Assembly: GCA_027574665.1 (NCBI GenBank)
Contig: CM050656.1
Span: 13,839,501-13,903,500 of the forward strand
Direction: 5' to 3'
From: Rhynochetos jubatus
Lineage: Eukaryota; Chordata; Aves; Eurypygiformes; Rhynochetidae
Length of the DNA stretch: 64,000 bases
Below, piece after piece: positions 1 through 9,956 of the stretch. The notes beneath the pieces are model-generated. The model saw only the letters and a program-made list of their open reading frames with translations, had not been told where the DNA came from and made no database searches. Positions within the stretch are counted from its first letter, which is position 1, and every line of letters starts with the position of its first letter. The position numbers were made by a program, and so were the translations under genes.

Positions 1-185
1 GTTCTCCAGACCCTAACACTAACCCTAACCCTAGAAGTTGCCGACCGCGGATCCGGCCACGCCCCCCGTGGGTTCTGGCTAGGAAAGCTGGGGAGGGAGC
101 CATGTCGGTGCAGTCTCGTGCTCCTCTTGGCAGGCCTTTGCAATCCCAATTATCCCTGGAGCTGTGGGCTTTCTGGTTCTCCAGA
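1..185 (+). repeat. Leftmost partial unit plus first complete unit (GGATCC type)
   Basis: Positions 1-10 are the tail of a unit that starts outside the window. The first complete unit (11-185) is 175 bp. It has a private C-to-A change at 18 in its second hexamer (CCCTAACACTAA), carries the CCGCGGATCC variant with GGATCC at 49-54, and has TCTCGTG in place of TGTCGTG. The array therefore continues leftward beyond the window. Confidence 0.95.
49..54. other. GGATCC variant site, five copies in zone I
   Basis: GACGGCGGTTTCCGG is replaced by GACCGCGGATCCGG (one base shorter), making overlapping CCGCGG and GGATCC. Copies lie at 49-54, 1104-1109, 2683-2688, 10815-10820 and 21605-21610. The 2683 and 10815 copies are paired by the A/B duplication. 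The combined change looks like one complex event spread by duplication. None occurs after 22 kb. Confidence 0.95.
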
Positions 186-209
186 CCCTAACCCTAACCC
201 TAACCCTAG
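186..209 (+). repeat. Telomeric block of the unit: (CCCTAA)3-CCCTAG
   Basis: Each unit begins with telomeric hexamers. The common form is three CCCTAA followed by CCCTAG, running into AAGTTGCC. Shorter blocks (one or two CCCTAA before the CCCTAG) and longer blocks (four) occur in a few units. The last hexamer is CCCTAG in essentially every unit, so the boundary with the body is fixed while hexamer number changes. On the minus strand this is CTAGGG-(TTAGGG)3, giving exactly four G3 tracts. CCCTAA is the C-rich strand of the TTAGGG telomere repeat found in vertebrates, many fungi and trypanosomes. Here it is interstitial, repeated 363 times. Confidence 0.97.
186..209 (-). other. Potential intramolecular G-quadruplex in each telomeric block
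   Basis: The minus strand carries four GGG tracts separated by TTA loops, the minimal arrangement for one telomeric G-quadruplex, and this recurs in nearly every unit. Units with two or three tracts (25087-25098, 1771-1788, 35117-35134, 44266-44283) fall below four. Units with five tracts exceed it. The recurrent CCGTAA variant changes a GGG tract to CGG. Folding in the cell is inferred from the known behaviour of TTAGGG repeats and was not measured. Confidence 0.6.
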
Positions 210-232
210 AAGTTGCCGACGGCGGTTTCCGG

Positions 233-240
233 CCACGCCC
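233..240 (+). promoter_or_regulatory. KLF/Sp1-type GC/CACCC box-like element in each unit
   Basis: CCACGCCC (GGGCGTGG on the other strand) resembles the GC/CACCC boxes bound by the KLF and Sp1 families. It occurs once per unit next to the C tract. Its CpG is one of those lost by transition in some units (CCATGCC, CCACACC). With hundreds of copies the array could titrate such factors or support promoter activity. An 8 bp match in GC-rich DNA is weak evidence. Confidence 0.2.
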
Positions 241-247
241 CCCGTGG
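233..247. other. Inverted repeat CCACG-C5-CGTGG, the main variable site of the unit
   Basis: In the commonest unit type a perfect 5 bp dyad, CCACG and CGTGG, flanks five C residues. This is also the most polymorphic site. Seen forms include C6-GTGGG (dyad intact), C7- or C8-GTGGG (one or two extra C, loop longer), C8-GGG, C8-GCG, C9-GG, and rarer C8-TTGGG, CACG and CAGTTTC forms that break the right arm. Most 1-2 bp unit-length changes arise here. Two of the eight CpGs lie in the arms. Slippage in the C tract explains the length changes; any role of the dyad is conjecture. Confidence 0.6.
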
Positions 248-312
248 GTTCTGGCTAGGAAAGCTGGGGAGGGAGCCATGTCGGTGCAGTGTCGTGCTCC
301 TCTTGGCAGGCC

Positions 313-326
313 TTTGCAATCCCAAT
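313..326 (+). promoter_or_regulatory. C/EBP-like TTTGCAAT and adjacent CCAAT motif
   Basis: TTTGCAAT (313-320) resembles a C/EBP half-site, and CCAAT (322-326) matches the NF-Y core pentamer. They are adjacent and present in nearly every unit. Rare private changes occur, for example TTTACAAT near 32780, CAACCCC near 2250 and 10382, and CAACTAT near 63065. No TATA box or initiator is evident. Function is speculative. Confidence 0.15.
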
Positions 327-347
327 TATCCCTGGAGCTGTGGGCTT

Positions 348-361
348 TCTGGTTCTCCAGA
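348..361. other. Short hairpin TCTGG-TTCT-CCAGA abutting the next telomeric block
   Basis: The last 14 bp of the unit form a perfect 5 bp inverted repeat with a TTCT loop, ending on the base before the first CCCTAA of the next unit. An alternative, longer-loop pairing exists: CTGGAG at 332-337 with CTCCAG at 355-360. Both are preserved in most units, although ATCCCAGGAG and GAGCTCTG variants alter the region locally. It is visible in sequence only. It could be a fortuitous dyad or a structure marking the junction between body and telomeric repeat. Confidence 0.45.
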
Positions 362-1770
362 CCCTAACCCTAACCCTAACCCTAGAAGTTGCCGACGGCG
401 GTTTCCGGCCACGCCCCCCGTGGGTTCTGGCTAGGAAAGCTGGGGAGGGAGCCATGTCGGTGCAGTGTCGTGCTCCTCTTGGCAGGCCTTTGCAATCCCA
501 ATTATCCCTGGAGCTGTGGGCTTTCTGGTTCTCCAGACCCTAACCCTAACCCTAACCCTAGAAGTTGCCGACGGCGTTTTCCGGCCACGCCCCCCGTGGG
601 TTCTGGCTAGGAAAGCTGGGGAGGGAGCCATGTCGGTGCAGTGTCGTGCTCCTCTTGGCAGGCCTTTGCAATCCCAATTATCCCTGGAGCTGTGGGCTTT
701 CTGGTTCTCCAGACCCTAACCCTAACCCTAACCCTAGAAGTTGCCGACGGCGGTTTCCGGCCACGCCCCCCGTGGGTTCTGGCTAGGAAAGCTGGGGAGG
801 GAGCCATGTCGGTGCAGTGTCGTGCTCCTCTTGGCAGGCCTTTGCAATCCCAATTATCCCTGGAGCTGTGGGCTTTCTGGTTCTCCAGACCCTAACCCTA
901 ACCCTAACCCTAGAAGTTGCCGACGGCGGTTTCCGGCCACGCCCCCCCCGGGTTCTGGCTAGGAAAGCTGGGGAGGGAGCCATGTCGGTGCAGTCTCGTG
1001 CTCCTCTTGGCAGGCCTTTGCAATCCCAATTATCCCTGGAGCTGTGGGCTTTCTGGTTCTCCAGACCCTAACCCTAACCCTAACCCTAGAAGTTGCCGAC
1101 CGCGGATCCGGCCACGCCCCCCGTGGGTTCTGGCTAGGAAAGCTGGGGAGGGAGCCATGTCGGTGCAGTGTCGTGCTCCTCTTGGCAGGCCTTTGCAATC
1201 CCAATTATCCCTGGAGCTGTGGGCTTTCTGGTTCTCCAGACCCTAACCCTAACCCTAACCCTAGAAGTTGCCGACGGCGGTTTCCGGCCACGCCCCCCCC
1301 GGGTTCTGGCTAGGAAAGCTGGGGAGGGAGCCATGTCGGTGCAGTGTCGTGCTCCTCTTGGCAGGCCTTTGCAATCCCAATTATCCCTGGAGCTGTGGGC
1401 TTTCTGGTTCTCCAGACCCTAACCCTAACCGTAACCCTAGAAGTTGCCGACGGCGGTTTCCGGCCACGCCCCCCGTGGGTTCTGGCTAGGAAAGCTGGGG
1501 AGGGAGCCATGTCGGTGCAGTGTCGTGCTCCTCTTGGCAGGCCTTTGCAATCCCAATTATCCCTGGAGCTGTGGGCTTTCTGGTTCTCCAGACCCTAACC
1601 CTAACCCTAACCCTAGAAGTTGCCGACGGCGGTTTCCGGCCACGCCCCCCCCGTGGGTTCTGGCTAGGAAAGCTGGGGAGGGAGCCATGTCAGTGCAGTG
1701 TCGTGCTCCTCTTGGCAGGCCTTTGCAATCCCAATTATCCCTGGAGCTGTGGGCTTTCTGGTTCTCCAGA

Positions 1771-1788
1771 CCCTAACCCTAACCCTAG
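1771..1788 (+). repeat. Telomeric block one hexamer short
   Basis: (CCCTAA)2-CCCTAG gives a 170 bp unit. The same state occurs at 35117-35134 and 44266-44283. The three are far apart and in different variant backgrounds, so they look like independent losses. Confidence 0.95.
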
Positions 1789-1824
1789 AAGTTGCCGACG
1801 GCGGTTTCCGGCCACGCCCCCCGT

Positions 1825-4800
1825 GGGTTCTGGCTAGGAAAGCTGGGGAGGGAGCCATGTCGGTGCAGTGTCGTGCTCCTCTTGGCAGGCCTTTGCAATC
1901 CCAATTATCCCTGGAGCTGTGGGCTTTCTGGTTCTCCAGACCCTAACCCTAACCCTAACCCTAGAAGTTGCCGACGGCGGTTTCCGGCCACGCCCCCCGT
2001 GGGTTCTGGCTAGGAAAGCTGGGGAGGGAGCCATGTCGGTGCAGTGTCGTGCTCCTCTTGGCAGGCCTTTGCAATCCCAATTATCCCTGGAGCTGTGGGC
2101 TTTCTGGTTCTCCAGACCCTAACCCTAACCCTAACCCTAGAAGTTGCCGACCGCGGTTTCCGGCCACGCCCCCCGTGGGTTCTGGCTAGGAAAGCTGGGG
2201 AGGGAGCCATGTCAGTGCAGTGTCGTGCTCCTCTTGGCAGGCCTTTGCAACCCCAATTATCCCTGGAGCTGTGGGCTTTCTGGTTCTCCAGACCCTAACC
2301 CTAACCCTAACCCTAGAAGTTGCCGACGGCGGTTTCCGGCCACGCCCCCCGTGGGTTCTGGCTAGGAAAGCTGGGGAGGGAGCCATGTCGGTGCAGTGTC
2401 GTGCTCCTCTTGGCAGGCCTTTGCAATCCCAATTATCCCTGGAGCTGTGGGCTTTCTGGTTCTCCAGACCCTAACCCTAACCGTAACCCTAGAAGTTGCC
2501 GACGGCGGTTTCCGGCCACGCCCCCCGTGGGTTCTGGCTAGGAAAGCTGGGGAGGGAGCCATGTCGGTGCAGTGTCGTGCTCCTCTTGGCAGGCCTTTGC
2601 AATCCCAATTATCCCTGGAGCTGTGGGCTTTCTGGTTCTCCAGACCCTAACCCTAACCCTAACCCTAGAAGTTGCCGACCGCGGATCCGGCCACGCCCCC
2701 CGTGGGTTCTGGCTAGGAAAGCTGGGGAGGGAGCCATGTCGGTGCAGTGTCGTGCTCCTCTTGGCAGGCCTTTGCAATCCCAATTATCCCTGGAGCTGTG
2801 GGCTTTCTGGTTCTCCAGACCCTAACCCTAACCCTAACCCTAGAAGTTGCCGACGGCGGTTTCCGGCCACGCCCCCCGTGGGTTCTGGCTAGGAAAGCTG
2901 GGGAGGGAGCCATGTCGGTGCAGTGTCGTGCTCCTCTTGGCAGGCCTTTGCAATCCCAATTATCCCTGGAGCTGTGGGCTTTCTGGTTCTCCAGACCCTA
3001 ACCCTAACCCTAACCCTAGAAGTTGCCGACGGCGGTTTCCGGCCACGCCCCCCGTGGGTTCTGGCTAGGAAAGCTGGGGAGGGAGCCATGTCGGTGCAGT
3101 GTCGTGCTCCTCTTGGCAGGCCTTTGCAATCCCAATTATCCCTGGAGCTGTGGGCTTTCTGGTTCTCCAGACCCTAACCCTAACCCTAACCCTAGAAGTT
3201 GCCGACGGCGGTTTCCGGCCACGCCCCCCGTGGGTTCTGGCTAGGAAAGCTGGGGAGGGAGCCATGTCGGTGCAGTGTCGTGCTCCTCTTGGCAGGCCTT
3301 TGCAATCCCAATTATCCCTGGAGCTGTGGGCTTTCTGGTTCTCCAGACCCTAACCCTAACCCTAACCCTAGAAGTTGCCGACGGCGGTTTCCGGCCACGC
3401 CCCCCGTGGGTTCTGGCTAGGAAAGCTGGGGAGGGAGCCATGTCAGTGCAGTGTCGTGCTCCTCTTGGCAGGCCTTTGCAATCCCAATTATCCCTGGAGC
3501 TGTGGGCTTTCTGGTTCTCCAGACCCTAACCCTAACCGTAACCCTAGAAGTTGCCGACGGCGGTTTCCGGCCACGCCCCCCCCGCGTTCTGGCTAGGAAA
3601 GCTGGGGAGGGAGCCATGTCGGTGCAGTGTCGTGCTCCTCTTGGCAGGCCTTTGCAATCCCAATTATCCCTGGAGCTGTGGGCTTTCTGGTTCTCCAGAC
3701 CCTAACCCTAACCCTAACCCTAGAAGTTGCCGACGGCGGTTTCCGGCCACGCCCCCCCCGCGTTCTGGCTAGGAAAGCTGGGGAGGGAGCCATGTCGGTG
3801 CAGTGTCGTGCTCCTCTTGGCAGGCCTTTGCAATCCCAATTATCCCTGGAGCTGTGGGCTTTCTGGTTCTCCAGACCCTAACCCTAACCCTAACCCTAAC
3901 CCTAGAAGTTGCCGACGGCGGTTTCCGGCCACGCCCCCCCCGTGGGTTCTGGCTAGGAAAGCTGGGGAGGGAGCCATGTCGGTGCAGTGTCGTGCTCCTC
4001 TTGGCAGGCCTTTGCAATCCCAATTATCCCTGGAGCTGTGGGCTTTCTGGTTCTCCAGACCCTAACCCTAACCCTAACCCTAGAAGTTGCCGACGGCGGT
4101 TTCCGGCCACGCCCCCCGTGGGTTCTGGCTAGGAAAGCTGGGGAGGGAGCCATGTCGGTGCAGTCTCGTGCTCCTCTTGGCAGGCCTTTGCAATCCCAAT
4201 TATCCCTGGAGCTGTGGGCTTTCTGGTTCTCCAGACCCTAACCCTAACCCTAACCCTAGAAGTTGCCGACGGCGGTTTCCGGCCACGCCCCCCCCGTGGG
4301 TTCTGGCTAGGAAAGCTGGGGAGGGAGCCATGTCGGTGCAGTGTCGTGCTCCTCTTGGCAGGCCTTTGCAATCCCAATTATCCCTGGAGCTGTGGGCTTT
4401 CTGGTTCTCCAGACCCTAACCCTAACCCTAACCCTAGAAGTTGCCGACGGCGGTTTCCGGCCACGCCCCCCCCGTGGGTTCTGGCTAGGAAAGCTGGGGA
4501 GGGAGCCATGTTGGTGCAGTGTTGTGCTCCTCTTGGCAGGCCTTTGCAATCCCAATTATCCCTGGAGCTGTGGGCTTTCTGGTTCTCCAGACCCTAACCC
4601 TAACCCTAACCCTAGAAGTTGCCGACGGCGGTTTCCGGCCACGCCCCCCCCGCGTTCTGGCTAGGAAAGCTGGGGAGGGAGCCATGTCGGTGCAGTGTCG
4701 TGCTCCTCTTGGCAGGCCTTTGCAATCCCAATTATCCCTGGAGCTGTGGGCTTTCTGGTTCTCCAGACCCTAACCCTAACCCTAACCCTAGAAGTTGCCG

Positions 4801-7800
4801 ACGGCGGTTTCCGGCCACGCCCCCCGTGGGTTCTGGCTAGGAAAGCTGGGGAGGGAGCCATGTCAGTGCAGTGTCGTGCTCCTCTTGGCAGGCCTTTGCA
4901 ATCCCAATTATCCCTGGAGCTGTGGGCTTTCTGGTTCTCCAGACCCTAACCCTAACCCTAACCCTAGAAGTTGCCGATGGCGGTTTCCGGCCACACCCCC
5001 CCCGTGGGTTCTGGCTAGGAAAGCTGGGGAGGGAGCCATGTCGGTGCAGTGTTGTGCTCCTCTTGGCAGGCCTTTGCAATCCCAATTATCCCTGGAGCTG
5101 TGGGCTTTCTGGTTCTCCAGACCCTAACCCTAACCCTAACCCTAGAAGTTGCCGACGGCGGTTTCCGGCCACGCCCCCCGTGGGTTCTGGCTAGGAAAGC
5201 TGGGGAGGGAGCCATGTCGGTGCAGTGTCGTGCTCCTCTTGGCAGGCCTTTGCAATCCCAATTATCCCTGGAGCTGTGGGCTTTCTGGTTCTCCAGACCC
5301 TAACCCTAACCCTAACCCTAGAAGTTGCCGACGGCGGTTTCCGGCCACGCCCCCCCCGCGTTCTGGCTAGGAAAGCTGGGGAGGGAGCCATGTCGGTGCA
5401 GTGTCGTGCTCCTCTTGGCAGGCCTTTGCAATCCCAATTATCCCTGGAGCTGTGGGCTTTCTGGTTCTCCAGACCCTAACCCTAACCCTAACCCTAGAAG
5501 TTGCCGACGGCGGTTTCCGGCCACGCCCCCCCCGCGTTCTGGCTAGGAAAGCTGGGGAGGGAGCCATGTCGGTGCAGTGTCGTGCTCCTCTTGGCAGGCC
5601 TTTGCAATCCCAATTATCCCTGGAGCTGTGGGCTTTCTGGTTCTCCAGACCCTAACCCTAACCCTAACCCTAACCCTAGAAGTTGCCGACGGCGGTTTCC
5701 GGCCACGCCCCCCCCTTGGGTTCTGGCTAGGAAAGCTGGGGAGGGAGCCATGTCGGTGCAGTGTCGTTCTCCTCTTGGCAGGCCTTTGCAATCCCAATTA
5801 TCCCTGGAGCTGTGGGCTTTCTGGTTCTCCAGACCCTAACCCTAACCCTAACCCTAGAAGTTGCCGACGGCGGTTTCCGGCCACGCCCCCCGTGGGTTCT
5901 GGCTAGGAAAGCTGGGGAGGGAGCCATGTCGGTGCAGTGTCGTGCTCCTCTTGGCAGGCCTTTGCAATCCCAATTATCCCTGGAGCTGTGGGCTTTCTGG
6001 TTCTCCAGACCCTAACCCTAACCCTAACCCTAGAAGTTGCCGACGGCGGTTTCCGGCCACGCCCCCCCCCGGTTCTGGCTAGGAAAGCTGGGGAGGGAGC
6101 CATGTCGGTGCCGTGTCGTGCTCCTCTTGGCAGGCCTTTGCAATCCCAATTATCCCTGGAGCTGTGGGCTTTCTGGTTCTCCAGACCCTAACCCTAACCC
6201 TAACCCTAGAAGTTGCCGACGGCGGTTTCCGGCCACGCCCCCCGTGGGTTCTGGCTAGGAAAGCTGGGGAGGGAGCCATGTCGGTGCAGTGTCGTGCTCC
6301 TCTTGGCAGGCCTTTGCAATCCCAATTATCCCTGGAGCTGTGGGCTTTCTGGTTCTCCAGACCCTAACCCTAACCCTAACCCTAGAAGTTGCCGACGGCG
6401 GTTTCCGGCCACGCCCCCCCCGTGGGTTCTGGCTAGGAAAGCTGGGGAGGGAGCCATGTCGGTGCAGTGTCGTGCTCCTCTTGGCAGGCCTTTGCAATCC
6501 CAATTATCCCTGGAGCTGTGGGCTTTCTGGTTCTCCAGACCCTAACCCTAACCCTAACCCTAGAAGTTGCCGACGGCGGTTTCCGGCCACGCCCCCCGTG
6601 GGTTCTGGCTAGGAAAGCTGGGGAGGGAGCCATGTTGGTGCAGTGTTGTGCTCCTCTTGGCAGGCCTTTGCAATCCCAATTATCCCTGGAGCTGTGGGCT
6701 TTCTGGTTCTCCAGACCCTAACCCTAACCCTAACCCTAGAAGTTGCCGACGGCGGTTTCCGGCCACGCCCCCCCCGCGTTCTGGCTAGGAAAGCTGGGGA
6801 GGGAGCCATGTCGGTGCAGTGTCGTGCTCCTCTTGGCAGGCCTTTGCAATCCCAATTATCCCTGGAGCTGTGGGCTTTCTGGTTCTCCAGACCCTAACCC
6901 TAACCCTAACCCTAGAAGTTGCCGACGGCGGTTTCCGGCCACGCCCCCCGTGGGTTCTGGCTAGGAAAGCTGGGGAGGGAGCCATGTCAGTGCAGTGTCG
7001 TGCTCCTCTTGGCAGGCCTTTGCAATCCCAATTATCCCTGGAGCTGTGGGCTTTCTGGTTCTCCAGACCCTAACCCTAACCCTAACCCTAGAAGTTGCCG
7101 ATGGCGGTTTCCGGCCACACCCCCCCCGTGGGTTCTGGCTAGGAAAGCTGGGGAGGGAGCCATGTCGGTGCAGTGTTGTGCTCCTCTTGGCAGGCCTTTG
7201 CAATCCCAATTATCCCTGGAGCTGTGGGCTTTCTGGTTCTCCAGACCCTAACCCTAACCCTAACCCTAGAAGTTGCCGACGGCGGTTTCCGGCCACGCCC
7301 CCCCCGCGTTCTGGCTAGGAAAGCTGGGGAGGGAGCCATGTCGGTGCAGTGTCGTGCTCCTCTTGGCAGGCCTTTGCAATCCCAATTATCCCTGGAGCTG
7401 TGGGCTTTCTGGTTCTCCAGACCCTAACCCTAACCCTAACCCTAGAAGTTGCCGACGGCGGTTTCCGGCCACGCCCCCCCCGTGGGTTCTGGCTAGGAAA
7501 GCTGGGGAGGGAGCCATGTCGGTGCAGTGTCGTTCTCCTCTTGGCAGGCCTTTGCAATCCCAATTATCCCTGGAGCTGTGGGCTTTCTGGTTCTCCAGAC
7601 CCTAACCCTAACCGTAACCCTAGAAGTTGCCGACGGCGGTTTCCGGCCACGCCCCCCGTGGGTTCTGGCTAGGAAAGCTGGGGAGGGAGCCATGTCGGTG
7701 CAGTGTCGTGCTCCTCTTGGCAGGCCTTTGCAATCCCAATTATCCCTGGAGCTGTGGGCTTTCTGGTTCTCCAGACCCTAACCCTAACCCTAACCCTAGA

Positions 7801-9956
7801 AGTTGCCGACGGCGGTTTCCGGCCACGCCCCCCCCCGGTTCTGGCTAGGAAAGCTGGGGAGGGAGCCATGTCGGTGCAGTGTCGTGCTCCTCTTGGCAGG
7901 CCTTTGCAATCCCAATTATCCCTGGAGCTGTGGGCTTTCTGGTTCTCCAGACCCTAACCCTAACCCTAACCCTAGAAGTTGCCGACGGCGGTTTCCGGCC
8001 ACGCCCCCCCCGGGTTCTGGCTAGGAAAGCTGGGGAGGGAGCCATGTCGGTGCAGTGTCGTGCTCCTCTTGGCAGGCCTTTGCAATCCCAATTATCCCTG
8101 GAGCTGTGGGCTTTCTGGTTCTCCAGACCCTAACCCTAACCCTAACCCTAGAAGTTGCCGACGGCGGTTTCCGGCCACGCCCCCCCCGGGTTCTGGCTAG
8201 GAAAGCTGGGGAGGGAGCCATGTCGGTGCAGTGTCGTTCTCCTCTTGGCAGGCCTTTGCAATCCCAATTATCCCTGGAGCTGTGGGCTTTCTGGTTCTCC
8301 AGACCCTAACCCTAACCCTAACCCTAGAAGTTGCCGACGGCGGTTTCCGGCCACGCCCCCCCCGTGGGTTCTGGCTAGGAAAGCTGGGGAGGGAGCCATG
8401 TCGGTGCAGTGTCGTTCTCCTCTTGGCAGGCCTTTGCAATCCCAATTATCCCTGGAGCTGTGGGCTTTCTGGTTCTCCAGACCCTAACCCTAACCCTAAC
8501 CCTAGAAGTTGCCGACGGCGGTTTCCGGCCACGCCCCCCCCGTGGGTTCTGGCTAGGAAAGCTGGGGAGGGAGCCATGTCGGTGCAGTGTCGTGCTCCTC
8601 TTGGCAGGCCTTTGCAATCCCAATTATCCCTGGAGCTGTGGGCTTTCTGGTTCTCCAGACCCTAACCCTAACCCTAACCCTAGAAGTTGCCGACGGCGGT
8701 TTCCGGCCACGCCCCCCGTGGGTTCTGGCTAGGAAAGCTGGGGAGGGAGCCATGTCGGTGCAGTGTCGTGCTCCTCTTGGCAGGCCTTTGCAATCCCAAT
8801 TATCCCTGGAGCTGTGGGCTTTCTGGTTCTCCAGACCCTAACCCTAACCCTAACCCTAGAAGTTGCCGACGGCGGTTTCCGGGCACGCCCCCCCCGCGTT
8901 CTGGCTAGGAAAGCTGGGGAGGGAGCCATGTCGGTGCAGTGTCGTGCTCCTCTTGGCAGGCCTTTGCAATCCCAATTATCCCTGGAGCTGTGGGCTTTCT
9001 GGTTCTCCAGACCCTAACCCTAACCCTAACCCTAGAAGTTGCCGACGGCGGTTTCCGGCCACGCCCCCCCCGTGGGTTCTGGCTAGGAAAGCTGGGGAGG
9101 GAGCCATGTCGGTGCAGTGTCGTTCTCCTCTTGGCAGGCCTTTGCAATCCCAATTATCCCTGGAGCTGTGGGCTTTCTGGTTCTCCAGACCCTAACCCTA
9201 ACCGTAACCCTAGAAGTTGCCGACGGCGGTTTCCGGCCACGCCCCCCGTGGGTTCTGGCTAGGAAAGCTGGGGAGGGAGCCATGTCGGTGCAGTGTCGTG
9301 CTCCTCTTGGCAGGCCTTTGCAATCCCAATTATCCCTGGAGCTGTGGGCTTTCTGGTTCTCCAGACCCTAACCCTAACCCTAACCCTAGAAGTTGCCGAC
9401 GGCGGTTTCCGGCCACGCCCCCCGTGGGTTCTGGCTAGGAAAGCTGGGGAGGGAGCCATGTCGGTGCAGTGTCGTGCTCCTCTTGGCAGGCCTTTGCAAT
9501 CCCAATTATCCCTGGAGCTGTGGGCTTTCTGGTTCTCCAGACCCTAACCCTAACCCTAACCCTAGAAGTTGCCGACGGCGGTTTCCGGCCACGCCCCCCC
9601 CGGGTTCTGGCTAGGAAAGCTGGGGAGGGAGCCATGTCGGTGCAGTGTCGTTCTCCTCTTGGCAGGCCTTTGCAATCCCAATTATCCCTGGAGCTGTGGG
9701 CTTTCTGGTTCTCCAGACCCTAACCCTAACCCTAACCCTAGAAGTTGCCGACGGCGTTTTCCGGCCACGCCCCCCCCGTGGGTTCTGGCTAGGAAAGCTG
9801 GGGAGGGAGCCATGTCGGTGCAGTGTCGTTCTCCTCTTGGCAGGCCTTTGCAATCCCAATTATCCCTGGAGCTGTGGGCTTTCTGGTTCTCCAGACCCTA
9901 ACCCTAACCCTAACCCTAGAAGTTGCCGACGGCGGTTTCCGGCCACGCCCCCCCGT
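1825..9956 (+). repeat. Higher-order block A (first copy of an ~8.1 kb tandem duplication)
   Basis: The order of diagnostic variants here is repeated in the next block. Pairs at +8132 include the CCGCGG/CAACCCC pair (about 2150-2250) and the GGATCC unit (2683 with 10815). Later pairs sit at +8308 (about 4.3-4.8 kb), +9378 (about 5.2-7.9 kb, including the private TGCCGTG unit near 6110), +9202 (about 8.15-8.7 kb) and +9730 (about 8.7-10 kb, including CCGGGCACG near 8880 and GGCGTTTTCC near 9755). Boundaries are accurate to about one unit. It abuts block B directly. Confidence 0.85.
3876..3905 (+). repeat. Telomeric block one hexamer long
   Basis: (CCCTAA)4-CCCTAG. The same length occurs at 5650-5679, 12008-12037, 13604-13633, 14142-14171 and 15028-15057, all in zone I. 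Five of the six follow C8-GCG units, so most are copies of one event spread by higher-order duplication. The 14142 block is in another context and may be independent. Confidence 0.95.

Larger units (their letters stand above)
186..361 (+). repeat. Reference unit of the satellite (176 bp)
   Basis: This is a consensus-type unit, useful as a coordinate frame. In order it holds: the telomeric block (unit positions 1-24); a CpG-rich segment with five CpGs (about 25-60) ending in a C6 tract followed by GTGGG; a purine-rich stretch containing GCTGGGGAGGGAG (about 78-90); a segment with two further CpGs (GTCGGTG and GTCGTG); TTGGCAGGCC; TTTGCAAT and CCAAT; and a terminal inverted repeat abutting the next unit's telomeric block. 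The length 176 is 3x58+2, so each successive unit is read in a different frame. That alone prevents a long repeated protein. The most variable points are the C tract and its junction with GTGGG, the telomeric block, and the CpGs. Confidence 0.95.

Noticed and set aside
285..312. 3' splice-site-like CTCCTCTTGGCAGG
   Set aside because: The pyrimidine run before CAG is short and no convincing donor or branch context exists. It is expected by chance in GC-rich DNA.
240..361. Pol III promoter (A box TGGCTAGG, B box-like GGTTCTCCA) suggesting a tRNA- or SINE-derived unit
   Set aside because: Both match their consensus poorly (the B box lacks the GGTTCGA core), no tRNA fold is visible and there is no terminator.
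186..361. CENP-B box, which would suggest a centromeric satellite
   Set aside because: No match to the TTCG...A..CGGG core was found in the unit, although a length near 171-177 bp is reminiscent of alphoid DNA.
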